From NCBI GenBank assembly GCA_964019415.1, contig OZ025877.1, positions 5,903,185 to 5,967,184 on the forward strand: DNA of 64,000 bases, in the 5' to 3' direction. Both the position numbers and the translations under genes were made by a program. Source of the stretch: Ianthella basta (lineage: Eukaryota; Porifera; Demospongiae; Verongiida; Ianthellidae). The notes under the pieces were generated by a model. That model ran no database searches. It saw nothing but the letters and a program-made list of their open reading frames with translations, and had not been told where the DNA came from. Positions 37,001-47,719 of this stretch are shown here, piece by piece; positions within the stretch are counted from its first letter, which is position 1; each line of letters begins with the position of its first letter.

Positions 37001-39214
37001 CTCAGCTGGACTTCTACATGGCAGCTTACTCATATCCTCTTGCACATTATTGTGTTTGTCACTATGTGATCAATTTTAGTGGCTGTTTCCAGTTGTTTTT
37101 GGCACTGCAGCACATAATCACATGTGTGGACCATTCCTGTCTAAGGCGTCCACTAGACTAGAGCTCAAGCTTGCTGCTTGCATTGTGTCAGTGTTCTCCT
37201 TGACCTGTAGCCTCACTTTTGCAACTGAGAAGGGCTTCTCTTACCATCAGACCTCCTCCTTTCTCACCCTCCTACACACCCTCCTCCTCAACTGCAGAGG
37301 TATGTAAGCTAGAGCCTGCCCATGGGGAATGCTGTGCATGTAATGTTCCACCGTATCACTGTACATGTTTCTAGTACTGCTACAACATGTGCTAGCCAAT
37401 GAAGAAAGCTTCAGTCATTTCAGGTTGTCCAATTTTATGCGACATTTGCACTCTACACTCGATGGCATGCACATATTATTTGGAACATCTCATTCTTATA
37501 CAGTATGTGCAAACAACGTCTACGTATCTCCGATACAATGGAAGCTTGTGTGCTGTTATTCTATCGTTCCATAACACCTACTACATACCTTCCATAACTG
37601 CAATAGTAACCTGTCCTATTGCTGCTGTGTTGTTGCCACAGACAAACAGATGAGTCTTGCAGACAATGTTATGGAGTTGAAGCAGATAATGAATGGTGCT
37701 GGCACCACAGACAAGTGCCCCATGGGGCGATTCACAAGAGAACAAGCTGAGCATGTGTTGGAATATGTAATGACAAGGTACATCATGTAAACTTGTACTG
37801 CCATGCCTGCATGAAGTAATGAGTTTATTCAGTAACTTGTTGTGACTTGCCCCATCTATACAGCTACATTGTGAGTATTGTCTGGAGTGTAGATACGTAT
37901 GTGTTAGGTTCTTTTGTGTGAGACTACACTGCGGAGCCACTAAAGCTCCTGCCTTCACAGACCACTAGCCTTCTCCATCATTTTATTATTATTTTGGAAT
38001 TTGTATGCAGAATAGTGCCTTGTATAAAGTGATTGCTCTTTCTCTATCTACCTGTAGCCTGTTCCAGCATTACCATCTCTTCCAATACCTATTCACAGTT
38101 GACCAGGAAGAGGAGAATATTGCAATGGAGGTATATGTAATTTTGGGCCTGCTTGGCTGCCTGTAGTGTATGTACATACAGGTAACTCTGTGGTCATGTT
38201 GTGCACACGCCACTGTCCACCTCAGTATGGTGCATTGGTGTTTCTGGCTCTTCCCTTCTGCCCTCACAGCTCCATGTGCCAGTTCCCCCAGACCCTGCCT
38301 CACTGGTCCTGCCCCCTTTGGAAGAGGCAGTGACAGAGAAATTCTACTACAGCTACATCTCACCTAAACCAGCAGAGGCTGAGGTAAGGTAGCCCTTATC
38401 TGTCTCAGTCTACCCCTCTTCAGTTTAAGGTACAAACTGTACTCAGGGTATTATGCCTACCAGCCTGTTGCACTAGTGTCAGTATCACAGTGGGCCGGAG
38501 GGCTGAGCTACGTATATTCATGGCAACCAGTGATTGCCCTACAACTGTTTTGTGCTGTGATAAGCAACTTGTGCATATGATAAAAGATGAATATATTCTT
38601 CCATAGCCACTGGTTAATCCTCTCTTTTTCATTATTATTGAAGGAAGTAGGAGACGGTACTGGTCCTGCTGCAGAGGAGGGTCAGCACATTGGTGAAGGT
38701 GAGGTGCTATTAGAGACGCAGACACACCAGTTACTGAGTTGGCTGGCAGTAGTGAACATTGACTGAATGGAATTAGCACATATGTTCGTGTATTACCCCT
38801 CACACACTGTGTGACACAACCATGCAGCATAATAGCATATCTCCCACAACCCCTCCCCTTATCACACACCGCATAGTCTTGTGTAGCCACCCATGCACCA
38901 TTTGTTGCTGAGTTGTAACAAAATGCTAGTTGGCTACATGACACTGTGCACTGTGAATCAGTAGCTGTGTATGGTATTGAGTTAGCACTGTTGAATTGGC
39001 TTAGCTTCTCATTATCATTTTACCCTCAGCTGTGCTTCATGAGGGAGGTGTTGACGCCCTACGTGATGTTGACCCTGAGGAGCTACAGAGTGCTCTAGAG
39101 AAGGTTGTTTCAAAAACAGTAGCCAGCTTCAAAAGTGAGATTGACCAGAAGCTCAGGAGCAGTGAACAGGGTCATCTGAACCGCCTAGCAATTGTCGAAA
39201 AGACACTTTCGTAA
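33901..39214 (+). CDS. CFAP119: CFAP119/CCDC189-like ciliary protein
   Basis: Exons 33901-33972, 36245-36345, 36945 to about 37050, about 37145-37299, 37642-37777, 38058-38130, 38270-38383, 38644-38698, 39030-39214; phases close except at the 37050/37145 junction, where donor and acceptor are uncertain. Features: Gly/Ser-rich start, VYLAWKVFSKEVLKELHSLP, then the family-like core FATEKGFSYHQTSSFLTLLH and RFTREQAEHVLEYVMT joined to SLFQHYHLFQYLFT, an acidic linker, and a C-terminal helical segment (VVSKTVASFKSEIDQKL). The core resembles CFAP119, a flagella-associated protein in animals and algae; this is from memory of the family and not certain. It is head to head with NCAPG. Intron 1 (2.3 kb) carries a TG/CG repeat and an antisense LINE; the next carries a TA-flanked MITE. 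Confidence 0.6.
33991..34078. repeat. (TG)n/(CG)n tract at CFAP119 intron 1 start
   Basis: TG repeats interspersed with two GCGCGCGCG blocks, 19 bp after the first donor. The alternating purine-pyrimidine GC blocks are among the strongest Z-DNA-prone sequence in the window (inference). Confidence 0.9.
34880..36190 (-). pseudogene. Degenerate LINE reverse transcriptase
   Basis: Read from 36190 down, broken frames give FRPTALTS, LRTLLHYLRKNSLLDTSLQK, VMFLDLKNTFN (the RT A-box aspartate block) and, near 35200-34900, a C-terminal block RRHEQEKRRTYERSVLEVEH, FTPLVVSTSGG and TVVYKRLASLIS, with FIRCKLAFSIIDSTVMCLRG. This C-terminal block is typical of one widespread marine-invertebrate LINE group. 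There are many stops. It is antisense in intron 1 of the CFAP119-like gene. Confidence 0.7.
36414..36930. mobile_element. 517-bp TA-flanked MITE
   Basis: TA-CCATATGGACCTTAATTTTC on the left, and the inverted CCGTATGGACCTTAATTTCAC on the right, each next to TA. No transposase. The right end stops 14 bp before the exon at 36945, so the MITE forms the pyrimidine-poor upstream part of that acceptor region. Confidence 0.88.
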
Positions 39215-39497
39215 TCACTTGACATTATACTGTACATTATATACACAAAACCCTACCTCTCACTGCATGCAAAGATGTATGTATGTGGATCAACATCTGA
39301 GATGTTACGAGACCAATGTCATCTATTGTATACAGAATGATTTTGTTCAGTTGACTACATGCAATGGGTGTACATACATGTACACCCATGTCCACACTGC
39401 AATTACAAATGAATATAACTACAAAAACGAGTAATGATGTTGAATTAACTGGTCACATGCTACCAATCAGATACAACAATGATGATATATGAATACA
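39215..39497. other. Convergent 3' ends, CFAP119-like gene and EXOC8
   Basis: 283 bp between the two stop codons. No canonical AATAAA was seen on the plus strand. No other feature. Confidence 0.7.
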
Positions 39498-41792
39498 CTA
39501 CACTACATCTTCATGGCTGACATCCATAGAGTCATTGCATCGAGCCATGAACTCCTGCAGCTCCTCAATGAGTTCAACGATCTCAGGGATACTGACCTGG
39601 AGGTGGCGCTCAATCTTCAGCCCAACACACGGTAACACCGTGCCAATGGTGAAGGCTGCATTCCGCTGGATGAACTCTGCTGAAGGCAGGAATTCATCCT
39701 TGTTCAGGGCATCCTGGAACACACGCACAATGTGCCGGGAGAAGTCGCAGAAGCAGTCCACAAACACCTCGTAGAGCTCAGGAACATAGAATCGAAGCAC
39801 GTCTGTGACATAGTTGAAGGCCAATTTGCAGAACATGACGGTGGTCTCACTGAGGTCAATGATGCCACCACCGACAACAAGGTTCTTGAAGTCGGAGATG
39901 CCAATGTTCTCCATCTCCCTTGCCAGTCCACTGAGCTGTGCTGAGTCCCTGCGAAAATCCATTGGTTCCCATTTCTCTGCAGTAGCTTTGGCCGTGCACG
40001 TAGCAATCACCTCATCCTTGGCAGTATTGAGGGCTTGACACAGGCTGGACTGCAGCTTGTTCATCAGAGAGTGCTTCAGGCTCAATCCTTTCTCCTCCAA
40101 CATGTCACATGCCTGGCAGGCGGCCACCACGCACTCGGTGACAGCTGACAAGGAGGACTGAGAGAAGACTATCTCACAAAACGTTTCACAAAAGTCCATC
40201 AGTTCTGACATGCACCAAATCACAAAGGCAGAGTAGCTACCATAGTTGGTTGTGAAAGCGCGTTCAAACTCATCGGCAGCTGTGCCCAACCCATTGAAGA
40301 ATGCCTTAGAGAGTTTGGTGATGTACAGGCTAGTTGCTCCTTCCATCTTGATGCCCTTGCTCTCGTGGCGAATGAGCAGACTGTGGTTCTTGAGGAACAG
40401 GTCGCATGCTTGTGCAGCACGACCCAGCCTAAGGAGGTGATCGATTGCCTTGCGAGCTGCCCTGGGCCCTCCCCGTAGTGATCCCCCAGGTGAAGCCTCC
40501 AGGTCCTTCATAAGCAGGGTACACAGCTGAGTCACCCTGTTACCCAGTTTGGCCCGAACATCTCTGTGAGCATGTGAGTCTGAGCAGTCCTTCAAGAAGG
40601 ATCGGGTCTGCTCCACCAAGCTCACGGCCTTCTCAAATTCCCTCTGTGCTATGAACACATCCAGGTTCTCAGGTACATGCTTCACCCAGTCACCTTTAGA
40701 TGGATCGGCAGCTTCGTCTGCCTTCTTGGCCTCCCTATGGTGCTCAAAGACGGGTGTAGCCTTGGGTTCATCTCCCTTCTCTTTGGTCCTGGGAGCCATC
40801 AGAGACACCTTGTGCTTCTGCTTGGTGGCCTCAATTAAAGACGTCCATTGCTTTTTGGCAGCAGCAGAGGCAGCCCTGAATGTGTGACTGACTGGGAAAA
40901 GCAATATGCGAAAGGCATTCTTCCTAAAATCGGTATCAGGGACAGACAGAATGGCCATGTTGTCCAGCTCAAGTAAGGACCGGAACTTGTACAGAATTGG
41001 TCCTCGGCTCTTCTTGTTCTGTGTGGTAATCATAAGGCTATCATTGAGGAGGAATGCAAAGATGTCCGACACATCCTCACTGCTCTCCGGGTCCAGCTCC
41101 ACTAGTGGCCCTGAGTGAACAAGATATCGCCCTGGCACTGCAGTCACTGAGGAGCATCCTTCCACTGTCTCCAGAATGGAGGCAAGGCTCTTTCGGTCAC
41201 TGCTCTCACTAACCTGCACTTCAGCACCTTCATCAACAGGAAGGATGGTCATTTTCTGTAGTTCCTGCGCCAGAATCTCTTCCTCATGCAGGTAGTGGCT
41301 CAGGCGGTACATCTCAGCTTCTAGGGCAGACACCTCACGCGACGTCTCGATGAACCTGAAGAGCATATAAGGAACAGACATGACCGTAAACCACGAGTTT
41401 GACGGTCTCCTTCCAGATGCAAGTGGGCAACAATTATGATAGGATACCGGTCTACATTAAATATGTTGCTAATTTATATATACACGCACCGCATACAGGC
41501 CATTACTACCACATGTATTCTGCAAATGGACACATTTTCAGTATTCTGCCCACCTGGTGTAATTCTTGTACACATTTTGCTTCAGTTGCTGTGACGTCTT
41601 GTCTGCCAACTGTTGAATCTCTACTCTCTCGCGCTGGAACTCGCTCAAAACGTCATCGTTAAGTCTGTCTGCTACCAACTTGATGTGTTGATCTTCGTCA
41701 AAGTCTTTGTCGGCTAGCATGTCCGCCAAAGTAGAAAATTCTTTTTTTCTACTTCTTGGCGAAGCGGCTGCCATCACAAACTCCTTCGACAT
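39498..41792 (-). CDS. EXOC8: EXOC8 (exocyst subunit Exo84)
   Basis: Two exons, 41792-41554 and 41355-39498, join in phase 2 to give 698 residues (725 in human). The N-terminal coiled region ends QNVYKNYTR and continues FIETSREVSALEAEMYRLSH, matching the family's KRNVYQNYRQFIETAREISYLE pattern. A PH domain follows (about residues 150-270: GRYLVHSGPLVELD, IFAFLLNDSLMITT, KQWTSLIEATK). The cullin-repeat-like C-terminal helical bundle opens with PENLDVFIAQREFEKAVSLV and includes SLRGGPRAARKAIDHLLRLG and EGATSLYITKLSKAFFNGL. The exocyst tethers secretory vesicles to the plasma membrane, and Exo84 binds Ral GTPases in animals. The first ATG is used; a second Met at residue 7 (ATGGCAGCCG) is an alternative. 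Confidence 0.95.
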
Positions 41793-42700
41793 TTTGTCTG
41801 TACGACAGGTAAACGCATATTTCGCGTGTTTGGCCTCAGAGTAGTCTGGCTAGCTAGACCACCCCTAACAAACGCCGGGGGCGCTGAGGAGGAGGCAATG
41901 AGATTGCCATAGTATACAGTGTAACCTGTCTAAGACCGCCTGTAGGCCAGTTCATGGAGAGATGGCTGCTCTACAGAGGTAGATTGCAATACATTAGTAC
42001 TATTCGTGGCCAGCAGAGCTGGCTGTTTTAGAGAGGTAGCTACCGAAAACAGTGACCATCTTAGACAGTTTGCTGCTTGCTTGCTTCCACTGTAGTAGCT
42101 AGCTACCAAGACTATGACAGACTTATACTTTTGCAGCTGCACACATGCAGCTATATAGCTAGCTATTGTACAAGCTGTAGCTAGCTAGGTTGCAAGTGCC
42201 AGTTGCAAGTTTAGTCAACTAGCTAGCTATGCATTTGTGCACTGGGGGGGGCAGCTGTTGTGCCGAAGCAGATATTGAGCAACAACATAATGCAATAGTA
42301 AGAGAAAGAAGATAACATATAGCTAGCTATAGCTAAGTCCTATGTAAGCATCTTCTAACTTACACAGCAAGTGCTTAGCTACAGCAGGACCTGACAGCAG
42401 GAGCACCTTAGCTGTAACAGGACCTGGTCACCTCACAGTACCAGTAGAGTAGACAATACCAGAGTGTACTTAAGGGAGTACTAGTTCTAGATTTTTGCTC
42501 CAGCCTAAATGGAGCAAGGATCCGGGACTCCTTCCACCACCAGAGTCTACAGGGTGTGACTAGCTATGAAGCAGAGGAGACAGTCACCTCTTTGCTGTTT
42601 CAGTAACCCCAAGATATATTCCTCTTTTTTGATTTCACAATGGTAGGGTAGCCTGCAAGAGGCACTGGACATGTCATGTGCCTTTCACTACAGATGTGGC
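41793..42700. other. Intergenic, AGCT-rich
   Basis: Upstream of EXOC8. At 42090-42240 the palindromic words AGCTAGCT and TAGCTAGC recur many times. Otherwise no coding signal; a G run lies at 42243. A dinucleotide-scale low-complexity origin is likely. Confidence 0.6.
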
Positions 42701-42703
42701 ATA

Positions 42704-43165
42704 CAGTGGAACCTCGGTTATCCGGGCGGTGTGGGGCCAAGGGGTGCCCGTAACTTTAAAATTGCCCGTAACTCTGAACTTATTCATGAACTATGTACAT
42801 GGCTATATAACACTGGTCACAAGTACATAAAGCTTAAAAAGGCTAAAATAATAATAAAACATAAAAAATAAAATAAAAATAAAAACGACTTTCCTCAATC
42901 CTTCCATATGTCGCCAACAGTAGACTTCGGAACTCCATGGATGTCACCAACGAGTCGCTGGGACTTTCCTTCCTTTAAGTCGTCAATAATCATTAGCTTC
43001 TGTCGAGCGTAACAACGCGCCGCTTTCTGCTAGCCATCTTCACGCTATGTACGAGGTAATTGTGACGTCAGCGTACGTGTAATAAAATGGCCGGCTCGCT
43101 ATAACACCTGCCCGGTAGACCGAGGCGCCCGGAACTTCAATGACCGGATAAGGGAGGTTCCACTG
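42704..43165. mobile_element. 462-bp Tigger/pogo-type MITE with HTH remnant
   Basis: Ends CAGTGGAACCTCGGTTATCC and, inverted, CAGTGGAACCTCCCTTATCC, each flanked by TA: textbook Tigger/pogo termini. On the minus strand near 43035-42895 a broken frame reads MASRKRRVVTLDRS, then (shifted) IIDDLKEGKSQRLVGDIHG and VPKSTVGDIWKD, the CENP-B/pipsqueak HTH that binds these ends. It is therefore an internally deleted autonomous copy rather than a random MITE. Confidence 0.92.
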
Positions 43166-43774
43166 TACTGCTTTGAGGAGTAGTGTACATGTAGTACACA
43201 ACATACCATCGATCAGATGGTCTAGTATGGGAGTGACACAAGCTATATACTTCGTGGTAAATTAAACTACAATTGCAAATATATTATATATACATGTAGC
43301 TACTTACTTATTTTCAGGTGGTACTCCCACTATAATGTCCAGTGATTACACACTGGTAAGAGGCATTTAATATTAGGTTGGTATTATTTAAAATGCAGTG
43401 GGTAAGGGGATTGTCGCTGTTATCATCTCGAGTACCCATTCAAGTCCTATAGAACCGTACAATTATTATGGTAATCCACGCTCGCAGTCAGCGACTCTGC
43501 GTGGAAGCAGAATACAACTGCACGCTGCCGTGCGTGCGCTCTGTAAACTTACGTCTGTAATGACGTCATTGGCGTTACTATTTCCAGCTCATCAATGCCA
43601 CGTCACACACCGGATCGTGGATATGATGAGTGTACATTAACTGTCTCATACAGTGTGACAGGAGAAACATGGGATATAAAGGAGGGAGGATGAAGAACGT
43701 GAAGAAGCAACATTCCATTGAAGGTGGAAGAACAGTATCAAATACTGAGTAGTGAGTGGAGAACTCTGGTAGAA

Positions 43775-44353
43775 ATGGGAAACTGGTTCTCACAACTGAA
43801 GAAACTCTATGACTCCTTTGGTCAAATGGATGCACGCATTCTCATGTTGGGCCTGGATGCGGCAGGGAAGACCACCATCCTGTATAAGCTGAAGCTAAAT
43901 GAACAGGTTACAACTATTCCCACCATTGGGTTCAATGTCGAGACTGTTAGTCCCAAGAAAGGCATCTCCTTCACCATGTGGGACGTAGGTGGCCAAGACA
44001 GAATCAGAAAGCTGTGGGATCATTACTTTAATGGGGTGGAGGGCATTATCTTTGTTGTGGACAGCACTGATTGTGACAGGTTCAAGGAGGCTCGGGATGA
44101 ACTGGAGTGGATCTTGAACGCTGACCTCTTGAAAGGTGTCCCCCTGGTAGTGCTGGCCAACAAGCAGGATCTGCCTCGTGCTTGTTCAGTGACAGAAGTG
44201 ACTGAAGCGCTGCGAATGACCAGCGTGAAAGGGAGGGAATGGTTCATTCAAGGCTCTAGTGCTATTTCAGGAGATGGACTGTATGAGGGCGTTGACAAGA
44301 TGGCTACAATGGTAAAGACATTTAAGAAAGATGGCCACCACTATGTATATTGA
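43775..44353 (+). CDS. ARF-family GTPase, copy 1
   Basis: Single-exon gene of 192 residues. MGNWFS supplies the Gly2 expected for N-myristoylation and is the first in-frame ATG. Switches and nucleotide motifs: GLDAAGKT (P-loop), [12 protein letters not shown] (switch 1), [17 protein letters not shown] (switch 2), NKQD, and [12 protein letters not shown]. It is about 10 residues longer than ARF1/ARF6, through an extra LYDSFGQMD segment after the amphipathic helix and a tail [13 protein letters not shown] proteins recruit coats and regulate membrane traffic. The assignment between ARF and ARL classes is open. Absence of introns could mean a retrocopy. Putative poly(A) signal at 44556. Confidence 0.9.
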   Translation: MGNWFSQLKKLYDSFGQMDARILMLGLDAAGKTTILYKLKLNEQVTTIPTIGFNVETVSPKKGISFTMWDVGGQDRIRKLWDHYFNGVEGIIFVVDSTDCDRFKEARDELEWILNADLLKGVPLVVLANKQDLPRACSVTEVTEALRMTSVKGREWFIQGSSAISGDGLYEGVDKMATMVKTFKKDGHHYVY

Positions 44354-44631
44354 CCGGCTTGACAGTGAACATTTGCTTGTCCTTGTATACGTGCAGTGTA
44401 CTATATAACTCTTGCTATTTATCAAGTTTCATTCAACCCCCATCCATCCCATCTGGTTTTGTACTGTTGTCAGCATCTCGTCTTTTACAATATGCATGTG
44501 CTATGACTATCCATATTTGTCATTAATAATGAACACATCTCTCAAGCACCTTCAATAAACAATTACGTACTAAACAAATAACGATGCGTAAAAATTTACA
44601 TCCACGTGGTCCACACACCAGGCGGGAAATG

Positions 44632-44733
44632 CTATGTAGTGTGAGCAGCCACTGCTCGTTCAATGTCCTCCACTTGTGATAGTAACCTCTTCACCTGCTC
44701 CTCACCTAGCTCAAAGTGAACCACTTCTGTTGC
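44632..44733 (-). pseudogene. Duplicated last exon of COMMD1
   Basis: 34 codons including the stop (ATEVVHFELGEEQVKRLLSQ to AAHTT). The protein is identical to the COMMD1 exon at 46470-46369, with a one-base synonymous change. An intact acceptor (tgtgtag) precedes it. It came along with the ARF duplication and lies downstream of the true COMMD1 last exon on the same strand, so it could be an alternative terminal exon. It lacks the other four exons. Confidence 0.9.
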
Positions 44734-45004
44734 CTACACATCACAGACACATGTACACATACAGAAGAGAGATGCAGAGGGGAAGGTGAAAGATGCTGTA
44801 TGTGGTGAGCATACAGAGAACTGGGGATGAATGTGAGACCAGAGAGAGATTTCATCACATCTCATCTGTCAACACAACAGCTTCCTGTAGCACATCCCCT
44901 TACAGGTTTGAAACACCCACATCGGGCACTGACTAATCAGTGACTTATCAGAAATCTTGATTAAGATGGTCTACATACCATGGTGATGCGAACGAACGTA
45001 AACT

Positions 45005-46648
45005 ACACATGCAAGTATATTATATAATTATACATGTTGATACTTACTTATTTTCAGGTGGTACTCCCACTATAATGTCCAGTGATTACACACTGGTAAG
45101 AAGCATTTAATATTAGGTTGGTATTATTTAAAATGCAGTGGGTAAGGGGATTGCCCCTGTTATTATCTCGAGTACCCATTCAAGTCCTATAGAACCGCAC
45201 AATTATTATGTTAAGCCACACTCGCAGTCAGCGATTCTGCGTTGGAACAGAATACAACTGCACGCTGCCGTGCGTGCGCTCTGTAAACTTACGTCTGTAA
45301 TGACGTCATTGGCGTTACTATTTCCAGCTCATCAATGCCACGTCACACACCGGATCGTGGATATGATGAGTGTACATTAACTGTCTCATACAGTGTGACA
45401 GGAGAAACATGGGATATAAAGGAGGATGAAGAACGTGAAGAAGCAACATTCCATTGAAGGTGGAAGAACAGTATCAAACACTGAGTAGTGAGTGGAGAAT
45501 TCTGGTAGAAATGGGAAACTGGCTCTCACAACTGAAGAAACTCTATGACTCCTTTGGTCAAATGGATGCACGTATTCTCATGGTGGGCCTGGATGCGGCA
45601 GGGAAGACCACCATCCTGTATAAGCTGAAGCTAAATGAACAGGTTACGACTATTCCCACCATTGGGTTCAATCTCGAGAAAGTTAGCCCCAAGAAAGGCA
45701 TCTCCTTCACCATGTGGGACGTAGGTGGCCAAGACAAAATCAGAAAGCTGTGGCATCATTACTTTAATGGGGTGGAGGGCATTATCTTTGTTGTGGACAG
45801 CACTGATTGTGACAGGTTTCAGGAGGCTCGGGATGAACTGGAGTGGATCTTGAACGCTGACCTCTTGAAAGGTGTCCCCCTGGTAGTGCTGGCCAACAAG
45901 CAGGATCTGCCTCGTGCTTGTTCAGTGACAGAAGTGACTGAAGCGCTGCGAATGACCAGCGTGAAAGGGAGGGAATGGTTCATTCAAGGCTCTAGTGCTA
46001 TTTCAGGAGATGGACTGTATGAGGGCCTTGACAAGATGGCTACAATGGTAAAGACATTTAAGAGAGATGGCCACCACTATGTATATTGACCGGCTTGACA
46101 GTGAACATTTGCTTGTCCTTGTATACGTGCAATGTACTATATAACTCTTGCTATTTATCAAGTTTCATTCAACCCCCATCCATCCCATCTGGTTTTTGTA
46201 ATGTTGTCAGCATCTCGTCTTTTACAATATGCATGTGCTATGACTATCCATATTTGTCATTAATAATGAACACATCTCTCAAGCACCTTCAATAAACAAT
46301 TACGCACTAAACAAATAGTGATGTGTAAAAATTTACATCCACGTGGTCCACACACCAGGCGGGGAATGCTATGTAGTGTGAGCAGCCACTGCTCGTTCAA
46401 TGTCCTCCACTTGTGATAGCAACCTCTTCACCTGCTCCTCACCTAGCTCAAAGTGAACCACTTCTGTTGCCTACACATCACAGACACATGTACACATACA
46501 GAAGAGAGATGCAGAGGGGAAGGTGAAAGATGCTGTATGTGGTGAGCATACAGAGAACTGGGGATGAATGTGAGACCAGAGAGAGATTACATCACATCTC
46601 ATTTGCCAACACAACAGCTTCCCATTGCACAGTCCCTTACAGGTTTGC
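45005..46648. repeat. Tandem segmental duplication, right copy
   Basis: Partner of 43270-44917, separated by about 90 bp. It contains the second ARF-type gene, and its right end carries the functional last exon of COMMD1. The presence of the complete COMMD1 gene on this side suggests this is the ancestral copy. Confidence 0.9.
45511..46089 (+). CDS. ARF-family GTPase, copy 2
   Basis: Single-exon, 192 residues, tandem paralogue of copy 1 with about eight or nine replacements: [22 protein letters not shown] in switch 1 in place of [27 protein letters not shown] and FKRDG. P-loop, DVGGQ, NKQD and SSA motifs are intact. The FNVET motif is nearly invariant in ARFs, so copy 2 may have altered effector contacts (inference). 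KIRKLW matches canonical ARF KIRPLW better than copy 1. An AATAAA lies at 46291. Confidence 0.9.
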   Translation: MGNWLSQLKKLYDSFGQMDARILMVGLDAAGKTTILYKLKLNEQVTTIPTIGFNLEKVSPKKGISFTMWDVGGQDKIRKLWHHYFNGVEGIIFVVDSTDCDRFQEARDELEWILNADLLKGVPLVVLANKQDLPRACSVTEVTEALRMTSVKGREWFIQGSSAISGDGLYEGLDKMATMVKTFKRDGHHYVY

Positions 46649-47638
46649 CATGTGGACCAAGCTGAATCTCTGCAATGGCACACATGCTGTTGAGCTGGGG
46701 CATGTGTCGTGCTTGACTGCATGCATCGATCCTCCAACTGAAAGATTTCATCTCATTATCCCAAGCTGTCTTGGACACCATCTCCTCATGAATCTGTACA
46801 CATAAACATGATAGTACACAATGCTCTGGTTTTCTGCAGATTTTAGTGGCCCTAGAACATGCAGTAAGTATACGCCACCCTCCTCCTCCATCTCAATGGT
46901 TGGTGCTTGTGGTCACCTTGCTCTTTTGCTGCTTCCAGAACCGCCTGATGGTGGCTGCCTCACTGCTGTCCAGGGCACCCTACATTGCAGCCATGTATGT
47001 CATACGCACATGTGTGAATTGTCTATGGTGTGCACATGTTTGTGTGTGTGGTAAGCAGCTGCCTTTTGTCATTCTCACTTCCTTCTTCTTCATCTGTGCC
47101 TTTAGAAACTCATCCAGCTGGTTAAAGTCCATGTCAGTAGCAACAATACTGCCCATGAGCCGTTCATACTTGCCCACCATTGCAGCATACACTGACAAAC
47201 AGAAACAGACAGGAAATAGTAGAAGGAGCAAAGACAGACACACTGTGCATGCAATGGTAAAACAGCAGGAGTCTGTATGAGTGCATAAAGAATAATTATT
47301 AATCCTTCCCCTTCCCTTCTTAATTCATTATGCGCTCCTAACGGCAGCAACGTGCTGTTCTTGAGTGCGTGATTGACTTACTAACTAAACCACAGATCAT
47401 CCGAGTATAGACTATGACCTACGTACGTACAATCAGTCACAAAAGCTGCAGTTTGCTTCTTCAGTTTATTCTGTTGTAGCCTCTTACCTTCCTCAGCAAT
47501 TCCTTCCAGCACCTGATCTTTGAGCAACTCATCCGATATATCGTCCCCAAAGTACTTCCGCCTTGCCAGTCCGTTGAGGAAGGCAAGCAGTTTTTTGTTC
47601 ACAGAGTCATCCATTGTCGCAGAGTACTTCCCAGTCAT
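46369..47638 (-). CDS. COMMD1: COMMD1
   Basis: Five exons: 47638-47488, 47191-47079, 46979-46917, 46793-46641, 46470-46369, all phases closing, giving 193 residues (190 in human). N-terminal helical domain: LLAFLNGLARRKYFGDDISD, then VATDMDFNQLDEFLKAQMKK, almost identical to the human ADMDFNQLEAFLTAQTKK. Next come ATIRRFWKQQKSK and the COMM domain (SFSWRIDACSQARHMPQLNS, IAEIQLG, then VVHFELGEEQVKRLLSQVED). It works in the Commander complex on endosomal recycling and in NF-kB and copper control. An internal Met at residue 9 is an alternative start. It is head to head with PSMD4, and its terminal exon is duplicated at 44632. Confidence 0.95.
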
Positions 47639-47719
47639 AATTATTCGGACCCCGCCCCCTACTTACACGCAGCACGCTAACAATAGCTATAGTGTGTGAA
47701 GATAGCTCCTCGGCAAAGA
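47639..47719. promoter_or_regulatory. 81-bp bidirectional promoter, COMMD1 and PSMD4
   Basis: It separates the divergent start codons and contains a GC box, CCCCGCCCCC (47651-47660). No TATA box seen. Confidence 0.7.

Larger units (their letters stand above)
43270..44917. repeat. Tandem segmental duplication, left copy
   Basis: About 1.65 kb highly similar to 45005-46648. It includes shared 5' flank (acttacttattttcaggtgg at 43302), the ARF-type gene, shared 3' flank with AATAAA at 44556, and a copy of the last COMMD1 exon with part of its intron. Similarity ends abruptly after TTACAGGTTT at 44909, at the donor edge of COMMD1 exon 4. Confidence 0.9.
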
